Assembly: GCF_016651435.1 (NCBI RefSeq)
Contig: NZ_JAEPRJ010000001.1
Location: forward strand, 2,728,001 to 2,792,000
Source: Catonella massiliensis
GTDB taxonomy: Bacteria; Bacillota; Clostridia; Lachnospirales; Lachnospiraceae
Direction of reading: 5' to 3'
Length of the DNA stretch: 64,000 bases
In this document: positions 16,879 to 24,620 of the stretch, one piece after another
How the letters are laid out: every line of letters begins with the position of its first letter
How positions within the stretch are numbered: position 1 is the first letter of the stretch
Made by a program: the position numbers and the translations under genes
The notes under the pieces: generated by a model
The model's database searches: none
What the model was told of the DNA's origin: nothing
The model's input: only the letters and a program-made list of their open reading frames with translations

Positions 16879-17916
16879 ATGAATATGAACCTTATGAACT
16901 GTTCCGTTAAGCATATCTCTTGGGGTATAGGAACTGTTACAGAGCAAAAAGAAAACTACATTAAAATCAGTTTTCCGATTGGCGAGAAGCAGTTCGTCTA
17001 TCCGGACGCATTTGAGAAGTTCCTGAAATGTGAAGATACGAGTATGCAGGGTCAAATCGAAGAAGAAATTGCTCACAAAAAGCAGCAGGAAATCTTGAAA
17101 CAACAGGAACGGCAACAGAAAATTGAAGAAATCTCTCACTCCGTTCCGGTTGTGAATACTCGGAATGGAAAAAAGAAAAACTATCCGAAAGAAAACATCG
17201 CTTTCAAATGTAATTACTGCGATGGTGGGAAAGAGCAAAATGGAATCGGGTATTTGTGTGCTTGCAGCGATGAACTGATAGGATACAACATCGAGGTGGC
17301 ACGACATAGTTGGTGCTGTAATGAGAAAGCTCCTTGCAGTCAGTATTATGACGGTATCATTGACCGTGAAACCTTAGATGAGCAAAACGATGACGGCGGA
17401 TTTGTATGTTATGAAAGCCAAATGCTCAGGAACTGGGCAGCTTTTGCCGGATTTGTGCTTACCGGAGAAAACAAGCAGAAGCCGATGAAGCTGAGCAAAG
17501 TTCAAATTAACAGCTTGGCGATTTTAACATCGAGAGAGCCGTATACTCCGGAAGCTGACAGATTTGTTTTCGGCGTGTTCCTTGTGGATGAAGCCTATGA
17601 AGGTGATAATCGTGATGAGGGTTATGTGACCACTTCATCGAAATACAAGATAAGTCTTACGCAGAAAGAGGCAAAGAAAATCTTGTTTTGGAATTACTAT
17701 CATAATGAAAACTCTCCTGAAAAGGTGGCTTGGGGTCAGGGGTTACATAGATACATTTCTGATATTCAAGCTGCAAGTATTCTTTATGATATTTGGAAAG
17801 TAAAAGCAGGAGCGAAGGACGAGAAACTGGCAAAGGAATTTCTCGACCATTTCTGCAAAATCAACGCTATAAGAGTTGATGACCTGCCTGTGTTGAATGG
17901 CGCATTAACAATATAA
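16879..17916 (+). CDS. hypothetical protein with Tudor-like N-terminus and Cys-rich region, fourth cassette gene
   Basis: A 345-aa protein. The first ~50 residues (VKHISWGIGTV then ENYIKISFPIGEKQFVYPDA) match the pattern of the small Tudor-like domain found at the C-terminus of PcrA/UvrD helicases, which contacts RNA polymerase or DNA. A charged coiled coil (about 55-90) follows. Next is a cysteine-rich stretch, KCNYCDGG ... YLCACSDE ... WCCNEKAPC (about 110-155), that could bind zinc. The C-terminal half is unrecognised. The gene starts 12 bases after the helicase stop with a GGAAGG site, so it belongs to the same operon. A DNA-recognition or accessory role for the helicase is inference only. 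Confidence 0.75.
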   Translation: MNMNLMNCSVKHISWGIGTVTEQKENYIKISFPIGEKQFVYPDAFEKFLKCEDTSMQGQIEEEIAHKKQQEILKQQERQQKIEEISHSVPVVNTRNGKKKNYPKENIAFKCNYCDGGKEQNGIGYLCACSDELIGYNIEVARHSWCCNEKAPCSQYYDGIIDRETLDEQNDDGGFVCYESQMLRNWAAFAGFVLTGENKQKPMKLSKVQINSLAILTSREPYTPEADRFVFGVFLVDEAYEGDNRDEGYVTTSSKYKISLTQKEAKKILFWNYYHNENSPEKVAWGQGLHRYISDIQAASILYDIWKVKAGAKDEKLAKEFLDHFCKINAIRVDDLPVLNGALTI

Positions 17917-18034
17917 ATGGATAGTGTCAACTAAAATATGAAAAAACGTTATTAAGAAAAAAAGCACTTTCATACCTTGAAAACTGTAAATATTTTAGGC
18001 TGTTTTAGCAGTACGCCACCCTTGACAGCACAAC

Positions 18035-18121
18035 AAGAACTGCTGGAAGGTCATTACCGACGGCGAAGATGATGAGAACAGTTAGTTCTTCTCCGTCACT
18101 TACAGCAGTGTAGCAGTTCTT
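18035..18121 (+). other. nested stem structure after the cassette
   Basis: The gap 17917-18152 holds no gene. Within it, AAGAACTGCT (18035-18044) pairs perfectly with AGCAGTTCTT (18112-18121), and inside this GACGGCGAAGA (18059-18069) pairs with TCTTCTCCGTC (18087-18097) with one mismatch. The outer stem runs into TTTT. It may be the terminator of the cassette, or a structured RNA or end sequence left by a mobile element. Confidence 0.4.
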
Positions 18122-18183
18122 TTATGAGCCATCAAGGGCAAGCCGCTTGCGCGGTGGCTGTTTTCTTACCTCTGGCTCAGAAT

Positions 18184-18655
18184 CTAAGAACAGTTAGAGC
18201 CTTTGGCCTGTTGCATTTTTAATATTTGTTGTTGCCCTAGGAATATTAGTAGTTGCCATTTACCAGGCATGTTAGAAGCATCTTCTAGTTTGTCTACTTT
18301 GTTTAAAACTTTATAGCCAGCATGTTTATGTGGGCGAAGGAAGTTGTAGTAGGCAACCCAAAGGGATAGGTCATAGTTGGCACCATCGATGTTATCAAAA
18401 CCGTTGGAAGGTCTGTAAGACTGTTTATAAGTTCGGTTGAGTCTCTCAATCATCTGTTTATAAGGACGGAACGCTTTGGAGACAACATCGTCGTTGGTAA
18501 GTCCAATAACCTGAGTGATATCAAAGTTTATTTTACATTTTTTCGGATATTCGGTAACCGATGATGGAACGTTTGGCGGCATCCATGATGAACCAGATAT
18601 AGCCTTTAATTCCACGAATCTTAATGTAGGTTTCATCAGCAAGGAACGGAAGCTA
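18184..18655 (-). pseudogene. DDE transposase remnant, copy 2 (5'-truncated, frameshifted)
   Basis: On the minus strand the remnant begins in one frame with LADETYIKIRGIKGYIWFIM and DAAKRSIIGYRISEK, a DDE catalytic-core segment. It then shifts frame to NFDITQVIGLTNDDVVSKAF, RPYKQMIERLNRTYK and the same C-terminal part as copy 1 (VAYYNFLRPHKHAGY...GSNCS). The N-terminal third is missing where MITE copy 2 begins. The shared 3' part (18153-18428) is a direct repeat of 9914-10189. Confidence 0.8.
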
Positions 18656-18676
18656 TGTATAAACTGGGAGTTGTAG

Positions 18677-18816
18677 GGCTGATGTGATTGTTTGTAATCT
18701 AAGTGACGCTCCTACCTTTTTGCATTGCTCATAGGCTTAGCTGCTTCGCAATGCGCCTCTGAGCAACGCAAAAACGGAGCTGATTTCTATGATTTTATTA
18801 AAGAATCACATCAACC
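18677..18816. mobile_element. MITE copy 2
   Basis: A second copy of the element at 9758-9895, in the same orientation, about 140 bp, with ends GGCTGATGTGATT and AATCACATCAACC (one mismatch) and the same internal hairpin. In copy 1 the element lies beyond the 3' end of the transposase remnant; here it abuts the truncated 5' side. Confidence 0.75.
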
Positions 18817-19031
18817 ACATGGGGGCGCAGAAGGTAGGGGCTATCTTTAATTTGGCTTTAGCAATGTTTATTTGCATAAATTTAAGGTACCAGCTACGAA
18901 TGATAAATTCTAAGCGAGCGCGTTAGGCGGAGCGAAGCGGATGCCGGAGCGAGTCTGAAATGTTATCATTCGGAGCGTCACTTAGGGCAGTTTATATAAC
19001 TCGACAAATTAGAATTTGCGGAGGTAATTAT
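18817..19031. other. non-coding gap with inverted repeats
   Basis: No gene is supported. GAATGATAA near 18898 and TTATCATTC near 18962 form an inverted repeat around a short GC-rich stretch. Just after it, GGAGCGTCACTTAG is an inverted copy of part of the MITE. This looks like further mobile-element debris. Confidence 0.4.
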
Positions 19032-19574
19032 TTGAGATATATACTTTTACTGCGTGGAATAAATGTAGGTGGGAAGAATAAGGTGTCTATGAGTGACTTC
19101 AAAGAACTTTTGAAAAATTCAGGGTTTAAGAATGTTATTTCCTACATAAACAGTGGAAATTTGTTTTTTGATAGCGAGGAGGACCAGAAAAGTTGTGTCA
19201 GTAATATAAGGTATTTATTAGAAACTAACTGCGATTTTTCTATTCCATTTGCCTTACTCACCAAAGAAGAGTATTTAAAAGAAAGAGAAAAACTACCTGA
19301 TTGGTGGAATGAGGATTTGGCAAGAAGAGATATTTTATTCTTTTCAAGTGATTTAGACAAAACAAGCGTTCTTGATTTTTTAGATAAAATTGTTTTTTAT
19401 AATGAAATAGTATATGTTGGAAAATGTGCGGTATTTTGGGGAAAATATAATGAGTCAGAATACCTGAAAACATCCTACCATAAGAAATTGATGAAACAAG
19501 ATTTTTATAAAAAAATTACAATCAGAAATGGTAATACATTTGAAAGGATAGCAGAAATTCTTGAAAGTGAATAG
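19032..19574 (+). CDS. DUF1697 domain-containing protein (TTG start)
   Basis: A 180-aa protein with the DUF1697 signature at its N-terminus (RYILLLRGINVGGKNKVSMS) and NVISYINSGNLFFDS near residue 36. These proteins are widespread, soluble and of unknown function. The frame is open upstream to 18960, but the upstream part is mobile-element debris. GGAGG lies seven bases before a TTG that gives exactly the conserved N-terminus, so I take the TTG as the start. It is followed at once by a frameshifted acetyltransferase gene. Confidence 0.88.
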   Translation: MRYILLLRGINVGGKNKVSMSDFKELLKNSGFKNVISYINSGNLFFDSEEDQKSCVSNIRYLLETNCDFSIPFALLTKEEYLKEREKLPDWWNEDLARRDILFFSSDLDKTSVLDFLDKIVFYNEIVYVGKCAVFWGKYNESEYLKTSYHKKLMKQDFYKKITIRNGNTFERIAEILESE

Positions 19575-19591
19575 TGTATATGGAGGTATTT

Positions 19592-20094
19592 ATGTTTGAT
19601 TTTAGTATACTATCTACAAAATACAAAGTCAAAAAAATGAGAGAAGAGGATGCGCCAATTATTTTTAATTTGTTATCTGGAAATCCATTATATTTTGAGT
19701 ATTGTCCACCAAAACCAAGCATCGAATCTGTACTCAATGATTTGAGGGCACTACCACCGGGGAAGAGATTAAATGATAAGTTTTATCTGGGATTTTTTAA
19801 TGATAATCAGCTAGTGACAGTGATGGATTATATCGTATCTTTCCCACAAGAGGACACTATTTTCATAGGATTATTTATGGTGGATATTAAAGAGTCGGGA
19901 AAGGAATAGGCAGTTCTATAATTGATGAAGCCTTAACCGTTTTTAAGCGAGAAGGATATGTAAAAGTGAGGCTTGCCTATATGAAGGGAAACCCTCAAAG
20001 CAGTAGATTTTGGCGGAAATGCGGGTTTGCTGAGACCGGAATTGAAAAGGAAGATGAACATGGAGTAGCCGTGGTTTTAGGGAAAATAATTTGA
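19592..20094 (+). pseudogene. GNAT acetyltransferase broken by a frameshift
   Basis: The first part encodes MFDFSILSTKYKVKKMREED up to GLFMVDIKESGKE and stops at 19909. One base out of frame, the sequence continues as GKGIGSSIIDEAL, KVRLAYMKGNPQSSRFWRKC and GFAETGIEKEDEHGVAVVLG to a stop at 20094. This supplies the acetyl-CoA loop and C-terminal strands. The shift lies at about 19885-19900 (GGGAAAGGAATAGG). Repaired, the protein would have about 167 residues, a normal GNAT length. A true mutation or a sequencing error are both possible. GGAGG five bases before the ATG at 19592 sets the start. Confidence 0.85.
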
Positions 20095-20119
20095 ATTATA
20101 ATATAAAAGGAGAAGGTTA

Positions 20120-20962
20120 ATGACAAGAGAAAAAAGAGCAGAAAAATGGTTTAGAGGTATCCCCAATGCTGAACTAATAAGCATGGAAGAAAAAATGAAT
20201 ATATGTGACAAGGCAGCAAGGGAGATGATGACTGAATTTTTTTGGATGTCAGCATTGGGTTGTATTTCGCTGTTAGTGATGTGTGGTAAAATGATATTTG
20301 ATTTTATAGTAGGATTAATTAATTACATTTCTGGAGAGAATGCCGGAAAAAATTATTATATTGGTATTGTATATATAGGAGTGGTTATAGTCTTTTTAGT
20401 TATAATATATCCTTTAATATCTGCTATTTTAGATAAGAATAAATATATCAAATCTGAAGCAGAAAAGATTATTAAGGCTATAGAAAAAAACAAGGCGAAT
20501 GAGAAATATAGTGAAGATTTTTATAATGATATGGAAGAAGGCTATCTTCAGTTTGACAATTTTAATTTTAAGCTTGCAATCATACAAGAGTTGATGTATG
20601 ACTTAAATGTATTACAACCTGAGTTTGATATTTATGAATTTGCAAAAGAGTATAAGGGTAAAGAGATTGACACAGAAAGTGATACTGTAATTGAGCCTGC
20701 ACTTGAGTATTTTAAGAACTTGCAGATACCTAAGAGCTTAGCAAAAGAAGTCGGATCATTTTACATGGATGGCGGCAATGAAGTGTATATGAATATCATT
20801 CCGCAGTGGGACGGCGAGGACGGGTATTTTGATTTGAATGATGTAAGCCTCACGGAGCTTAGACAATTTCCAAATCTAACTGAAGCAACCATTCTGACGG
20901 ATGATTTTGATAAAATAAAGAAGATATTCGATGCAGCAGGTATTAAGGTGGAATTATTATAA
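20120..20962 (+). CDS. membrane protein with C-terminal DUF6892-like domain
   Basis: A 280-aa protein. Two hydrophobic segments (about 38-65 and 82-105: FFWMSALGCISLLVMCG and YYIGIVYIGVVIVFLVII) anchor it in the membrane. The soluble C-terminal half has IEPALEYFKNLQIPKSLAKE, NEVYMNIIPQWDGEDGYFDL and LRQFPNLTEATIL, which match my knowledge of DUF6892, a domain often seen among toxin-immunity genes. An immunity role is inference. The AAAAGGAGAAGG site supports the start. It opens a plus-strand row of small orphan genes. Confidence 0.75.
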   Translation: MTREKRAEKWFRGIPNAELISMEEKMNICDKAAREMMTEFFWMSALGCISLLVMCGKMIFDFIVGLINYISGENAGKNYYIGIVYIGVVIVFLVIIYPLISAILDKNKYIKSEAEKIIKAIEKNKANEKYSEDFYNDMEEGYLQFDNFNFKLAIIQELMYDLNVLQPEFDIYEFAKEYKGKEIDTESDTVIEPALEYFKNLQIPKSLAKEVGSFYMDGGNEVYMNIIPQWDGEDGYFDLNDVSLTELRQFPNLTEATILTDDFDKIKKIFDAAGIKVELL

Positions 20963-20984
20963 TATAAGAAATAGTGAGGTAACA

Positions 20985-21401
20985 ATGGACTATATACAAG
21001 ATAGAAATAGCAATATTTTGTTTGGCTTACATGACAGCAAGATAGAGAAAATCACATTTAAGGATAATGTTTTAACTTTGCACCTTAATAAAATATTTCA
21101 ATATACAGAAGACGAAGAAAAAATATATTCAGGAGAAGTTTTATTTTATGGCTGTGATTTAGATGAATGTAGTGTTATGATATTTAATAGAACAGTTTAT
21201 GAAGGTGATTTTTCGGGAAAAGCCGTTAGTTTACAAGATTACATAAAAAAGTATTCAAACGTAGAGTTTGAAATTTTGACAGAAGGATACTTTGGATATT
21301 GTACAACTTATACAGGATGGATTTGGGAAGAAGGAAAAAAGCCTGTGTCAGGAATTATGTATATTTGGAATAACGGTGATATGGTATATCATATAAATTA
21401 G
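20985..21401 (+). CDS. hypothetical small protein, immunity-type candidate
   Basis: A 138-aa beta-rich protein (MDYIQDRNSNILFGLHDSKI at the start, WIWEEGKKPVSGIMYIWNNG at the end). There is no signal peptide, membrane segment or catalytic motif, and I do not recognise the family. It starts 22 bases after the DUF6892-like gene with GAGGT before the ATG, so the two may be cotranscribed. Its place in a row of unrelated small genes suggests an immunity protein, without direct proof. An upstream in-frame ATG at 20931 would overlap the previous gene and lacks a ribosome site. Confidence 0.7.
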   Translation: MDYIQDRNSNILFGLHDSKIEKITFKDNVLTLHLNKIFQYTEDEEKIYSGEVLFYGCDLDECSVMIFNRTVYEGDFSGKAVSLQDYIKKYSNVEFEILTEGYFGYCTTYTGWIWEEGKKPVSGIMYIWNNGDMVYHIN

Positions 21402-21466
21402 AATTTGTATTTTTACATATTAACAGTCAAATAGATTGAGATAAACCACATAAAAGGAGGCAACAA

Positions 21467-22111
21467 ATGACTACAAAAAAATTTGCTAAGTACCTTGAAA
21501 AGCAATGTAAAGAAATAATAAACTTTTCACTGGAACCTCTCTTTGAAGAGTATGTAGTTCTTGTTTCAGGAAAAAGAGTTGGAGTAATATATCAGGAAAA
21601 GCTCTATGTACTTTACGCTCCTACCTTTGAAAATGTAGAAGAAATGATTCCCGATTTTGAGACAGTTAATTTATTTTCTTGGGCATATCTTAGCTTTATT
21701 GAAATAAAGGATATCGAAGATAAAGAGAAACTACAAGACATCATAAACTATGTTTATCATGAGTTATATTTTGCCAAAGAAATCGTAATCGATATAGGAT
21801 TTTTATTTCAAAGCTTTAGGGGCTATCCTGATAGAATATATAAACTGTATCAGGAACACATTACTTTTCTGCGCTTTGCTTACGAAAATAAGCTGCTAAA
21901 GGTGAACCCTCTTGATTCTGAGGGAAGAATCATAAAGCTATCGTATACAAATAATGATTTAACACAAGAAGGACAGCAGATATTACATCCATTATATAGG
22001 AAATGGCTAGCTTATACAGACAAAAATGACGCTGATTCCCTGAAAAGAGCCGCAAATGTTAAACAGTTAGAAAAATACTACAACAAGTTAACAGAGGACA
22101 CAAGCACATAA
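21467..22111 (+). CDS. hypothetical protein with weak TfoX N-terminal-like start
   Basis: A 214-aa soluble protein with an AAAAGGAGG ribosome site. Residues 20-60 (EPLFEEYVVLVSGKRVGVIY then EKLYVLYAPTFENVEEMIPD) recall the TfoX N-terminal fold, in which a short beta sheet ends in a lysine or tyrosine strand, but the match is partial. The second half (FLFQSFRGYPDRIYKLYQEH ... LTQEGQQILHPLYRKWL) is unrecognised and helical. It lies 65 bases after the previous orphan and may share its transcript. No function can be given. Confidence 0.7.
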   Translation: MTTKKFAKYLEKQCKEIINFSLEPLFEEYVVLVSGKRVGVIYQEKLYVLYAPTFENVEEMIPDFETVNLFSWAYLSFIEIKDIEDKEKLQDIINYVYHELYFAKEIVIDIGFLFQSFRGYPDRIYKLYQEHITFLRFAYENKLLKVNPLDSEGRIIKLSYTNNDLTQEGQQILHPLYRKWLAYTDKNDADSLKRAANVKQLEKYYNKLTEDTST

Positions 22112-22210
22112 CCCTAAAACATTAGAGCGAATATGTGAAATAATATGAATTTGATTTTGTGAGGAATAAAATGGATTTTATTCCGATACTCCTCATCATC
22201 TAACACCCTA

Positions 22211-22370
22211 ATATCCGCATGCAGGAGTTGATGAAAGAAAAGGGCTTTGAGAATAAAGACTATTGGCAAGCATATCAACAATGCATTGCGGGAGGAATTG
22301 GATAATCATGTGGTTGTCGCAAAATTTGCGACAGTTCAAAATGAAGAGATGTTTCAGCAAATTGATGAAG
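22211..22370 (+). pseudogene. mosaic relic of two neighbouring genes
   Basis: The stretch 22211-22254 repeats the end of the XRE regulator gene (reading IRMQELMKEKG, as at 24165-24208). 22271-22344 repeats non-coding DNA also found at 24621-24683. 22337-22370 repeats part of the 24276-24617 gene (NEEMFQ...). No intact frame is left. It is a fused remnant of a former gene set. Confidence 0.65.
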
Positions 22371-22387
22371 TGGGGGGATTCCTGCAT

Positions 22388-22822
22388 CTACAAAATCCCA
22401 TTTACCCACTTTTTCTTCCAGTTACTCCATCTTTTATAACTGTCAATTTTCCAGCCGGTTTTCTTTTTGACAGCAACAAATAAATAGCCTGTATCACCAA
22501 ATTCTTTAGTTTCTGTCTTAAAGATAACTTCTGCTTTACGCTCATTTTTAAACTCAACTTTTGTTTCGTATGCAGATTCAATCCCTGAATATTCCGGAGG
22601 GCAGCCAAAACTGCGGGGATTTCCACCATACACACGCTTTTTATCCGTACAATAAGCCTCAAAAACAGGTTGATACCGCTTGTTAAATTCTTCAAACCAG
22701 TCTTTCTCATCATCTTCGTCTTCTTCTGACTTTAGATAAATATAAGTTTCTATTTCATTCATTTTTGTCGCAAATTCCAGCACTAATGCCGATAAATATT
22801 GTTTTAATTCTTTCTCGTCCAT
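22388..22822 (-). CDS. NTF2-fold immunity-type protein
   Basis: A 144-aa soluble protein. The layout is two N-terminal helices (EKELKQYLSALVLEFATKMN ... EEFNKRYQPVFEAYC), then a curved sheet with VEFKNERKAEVIFKTETK and, at the end, GYLFVAVKKKTGWKIDSYKR. This is that of NTF2-like proteins, and the last strands resemble NTF2-fold immunity proteins of polymorphic toxin systems. No toxin gene is adjacent. It is separated by only 14 bases from the beta-propeller gene upstream and is probably its operon partner. AAGGAG before the ATG is good. Confidence 0.65.
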   Translation of the reverse strand: MDEKELKQYLSALVLEFATKMNEIETYIYLKSEEDEDDEKDWFEEFNKRYQPVFEAYCTDKKRVYGGNPRSFGCPPEYSGIESAYETKVEFKNERKAEVIFKTETKEFGDTGYLFVAVKKKTGWKIDSYKRWSNWKKKWVNGIL

Positions 22823-22836
22823 CTGCTTCTCCTTAT

Positions 22837-23700
22837 TTACATTTCAGCCAATCCGGTACATACCGCATAAACAGTATCCTTTTTAGATGCAATAGCATAC
22901 AGATTATCATTTACAATAATCATTTGCTGATATGCGGTTATTATATATTTTTCAAACTCTATCTCCTTAAATAACGAGCCATCATTTCGGTTTATTAAAA
23001 TCGGTTTATTCTTTTCATTCGATAGTAATACATAGTCTTTATAAAATATAAAGTTTGAAGTTCCCCTTGTGTTATAACGATACTTTATACTGCCATCTTG
23101 CAAATTAAGAGCGAAGAACTTGCCGCCATTGCCATCAGTGCCAAAATAAATAATACCGTTTTCTTCCTTTACTTCCGTATATAAATATCCGCCTGTTTTT
23201 GTTTTCCAGACAATCTCTCCTGAGTGAATATCTCTACAAGCCATAATAAATGGAGAATGCATATACACTTCCAAGTCTCCGAATCTATAATTTTTACTAT
23301 CATTATATATTTCCTTTACCGGCTCCGGTGACTGTCCTATTTCAACCAAGGCTGTATCCGAAACTTCAATAAGCTTTTCTATTGTAGCTATATATCCCTT
23401 GTACTTTTTTGTATTTAATATAAATCTTCCGCCATCTTCATACAGCAGAGCGTCTGAGGCAGAAAAGAATTTCTCCTGATAATAACATAAATGAGCTTTA
23501 CTATGTTCCTTAAAATCCTTTGAAAACATATCCAACATAATATAGTTTGGCTTTCTTTTATCATCAGCCGGCTGTTCCTCCGGCGCTGAGCCAAATGCAT
23601 CGTGTAGGACTGCAATCTTTTCTTTTATTTGATAAATACCTATTATGCCATGGTGTCTAAAATGAACACCTTCAAGTATAAGCGGATAAGCTCTTACCAT
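22837..23700 (-). CDS. PQQ-like beta-propeller repeat protein
   Basis: A 287-aa soluble protein with blades typical of PQQ-like propellers: MACRDIHSGEIVWKTKTGGY near residue 155, IYFGTDGNGGKFFALNLQDG near 188, IKYRYNTRGTSNFIFYKDYV and ILINRNDGSLFKEI later. It has no signal peptide, unlike secreted PQQ enzymes, and no enzymatic residues, so it is probably a binding protein. Similar cytoplasmic propellers occur in immunity gene arrays. It precedes the NTF2-like gene on the same transcript. AAAGGACAG before the ATG is acceptable. Confidence 0.75.
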   Translation of the reverse strand: MVRAYPLILEGVHFRHHGIIGIYQIKEKIAVLHDAFGSAPEEQPADDKRKPNYIMLDMFSKDFKEHSKAHLCYYQEKFFSASDALLYEDGGRFILNTKKYKGYIATIEKLIEVSDTALVEIGQSPEPVKEIYNDSKNYRFGDLEVYMHSPFIMACRDIHSGEIVWKTKTGGYLYTEVKEENGIIYFGTDGNGGKFFALNLQDGSIKYRYNTRGTSNFIFYKDYVLLSNEKNKPILINRNDGSLFKEIEFEKYIITAYQQMIIVNDNLYAIASKKDTVYAVCTGLAEM

Positions 23701-23967
23701 CTTACTGTCCTTTCATTTAATAGTACAGGCATTACTGTGTGTTTCCATAATTATAACACTAATCTTAACTAAAGTCACTATTTATATGCACAAAACGGTA
23801 TTTACAAACTCCTCCCTCATCATTTAACCACCCAAAATAACTAACTACTCCAAGGATAAGCTTTATAATGTCCGTTAACCCTACGACTGGTTATAACATA
23901 GAAGGCGAAATTCCAGTGCTTTCCGAAAAACTTTTAATAAACCCTTTTATTTAATTACGAAATGTGA

Positions 23968-23987
23968 TATAATTTACTCAATGAGTA
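23968..23987 (+). promoter_or_regulatory. extended -10 promoter with palindromic operator
   Basis: TATAAT at 23968-23973 is preceded by TG one base upstream (extended -10). It is followed at once by the palindrome TACTCA-A-TGAGTA (23975-23987), which reaches the AAGGAGG ribosome site of the XRE gene. The placement suggests autorepression by the encoded regulator. Confidence 0.45.
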
Positions 23988-23998
23988 AGGAGGCTGCT

Positions 23999-24220
23999 AT
24001 GGAAGAAAAGACATTTCAGAATAGGATGAGAGAACTGCGGGAATCTACAGGGCTTAATAGAAAAGAGTTTTGCGAACAATTTGATATTCCTTACAGAACG
24101 GTGACAGAATGGGAGTTAGGACATAGAAATGCACCACCGTATGTATTTAGATTTTTGGAATATTATATCCGTATGCAGGAGTTGATGAAAGAAAAGGGTG
24201 TTGAGAAAAACATAAGATAG
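23999..24220 (+). CDS. XRE-family helix-turn-helix protein
   Basis: A 73-aa protein that is almost wholly a helix-turn-helix domain: MRELRESTGLNRKEFCEQF then DIPYRTVTEWELGHRNAPPY, with the recognition helix near residues 38-48. Such short XRE proteins act as DNA-binding repressors or antitoxins. An in-frame ATG at 23981 lies inside the operator and lacks a ribosome site; AAGGAGG five bases before 23999 decides the start. It is followed after 55 bases by a small orphan gene that could be its partner. Its C-terminal coding segment recurs as a relic at 22211-22254. Confidence 0.88.
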   Translation: MEEKTFQNRMRELRESTGLNRKEFCEQFDIPYRTVTEWELGHRNAPPYVFRFLEYYIRMQELMKEKGVEKNIR

Positions 24221-24275
24221 TGACATATTCTGGGATGGCAGGTTTCAATAAATTTTAGTATAAGTAGGTGAATTT

Positions 24276-24617
24276 ATGATTACTGGTGTTGATTATATCT
24301 TATATACGAATAAAAGCCAGGATGCTTTTACCAAAAAAATTAAAGAAAATATTCCGTTCTGGAATAATCCATACATTGTTATTGATAATGAAGATGAAAC
24401 AACGGATATTTTTATTTCCCGAAATGAAGAGATGTTTCAGCTAATGGATGAAAAGGGTTTTTATATTGATAAAGCGTCCGGGGAAGGCCCATTTTTACTG
24501 ATTTTTAATAGTGGTTATTCATTAACCGTAAGCCGTATAACATTAGTACTTCCTGGAGAAATTGATGAGTCGAAATTTGCCAAGCAAGTGTACGATTGGA
24601 TTAAGTCGATTCTTTAA
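24276..24617 (+). CDS. hypothetical small protein next to the XRE regulator
   Basis: A 113-aa soluble protein with alternating strands and helices (MITGVDYILYTNKSQDAFTK, NPYIVIDNEDETTDIFISRN, FLLIFNSGYSLTVSRITLVL, ESKFAKQVYDWIKSIL). No family is recognised. Part of its coding sequence (around 24421-24450, NEEMFQLMDEKG) recurs in the relic at 22337-22370, which shows a related gene once stood there. AAGTAGGTG before the ATG is a moderate ribosome site. It may be the antagonist in a pair with the XRE protein, or one more immunity gene. Confidence 0.65.
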   Translation: MITGVDYILYTNKSQDAFTKKIKENIPFWNNPYIVIDNEDETTDIFISRNEEMFQLMDEKGFYIDKASGEGPFLLIFNSGYSLTVSRITLVLPGEIDESKFAKQVYDWIKSIL

Positions 24618-24620
24618 AAA

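Noticed and set aside
16780..17307. Minus-strand open frame of 175 codons over the end of the helicase gene
   Set aside because: Phe/Leu-rich antisense frame without ribosome site; the plus-strand genes are clearly coding.
10589..17916. The helicase/PLD cassette as classical DISARM
   Set aside because: No DUF1998 protein, no DNA methyltransferase and no drmA-like helicase arrangement is present; DUF6361 and the Tudor/Cys protein are not DISARM components.
22247..22483. Small plus-strand frame of 78 codons
   Set aside because: It spans the mosaic relic and runs into the antisense of the NTF2-like gene, so it is an accident of fused fragments.
22837..23700. Secreted PQQ-dependent dehydrogenase
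   Set aside because: There is no signal peptide, and the catalytic and PQQ-binding residues of the dehydrogenases are not visible; only the propeller blades match.
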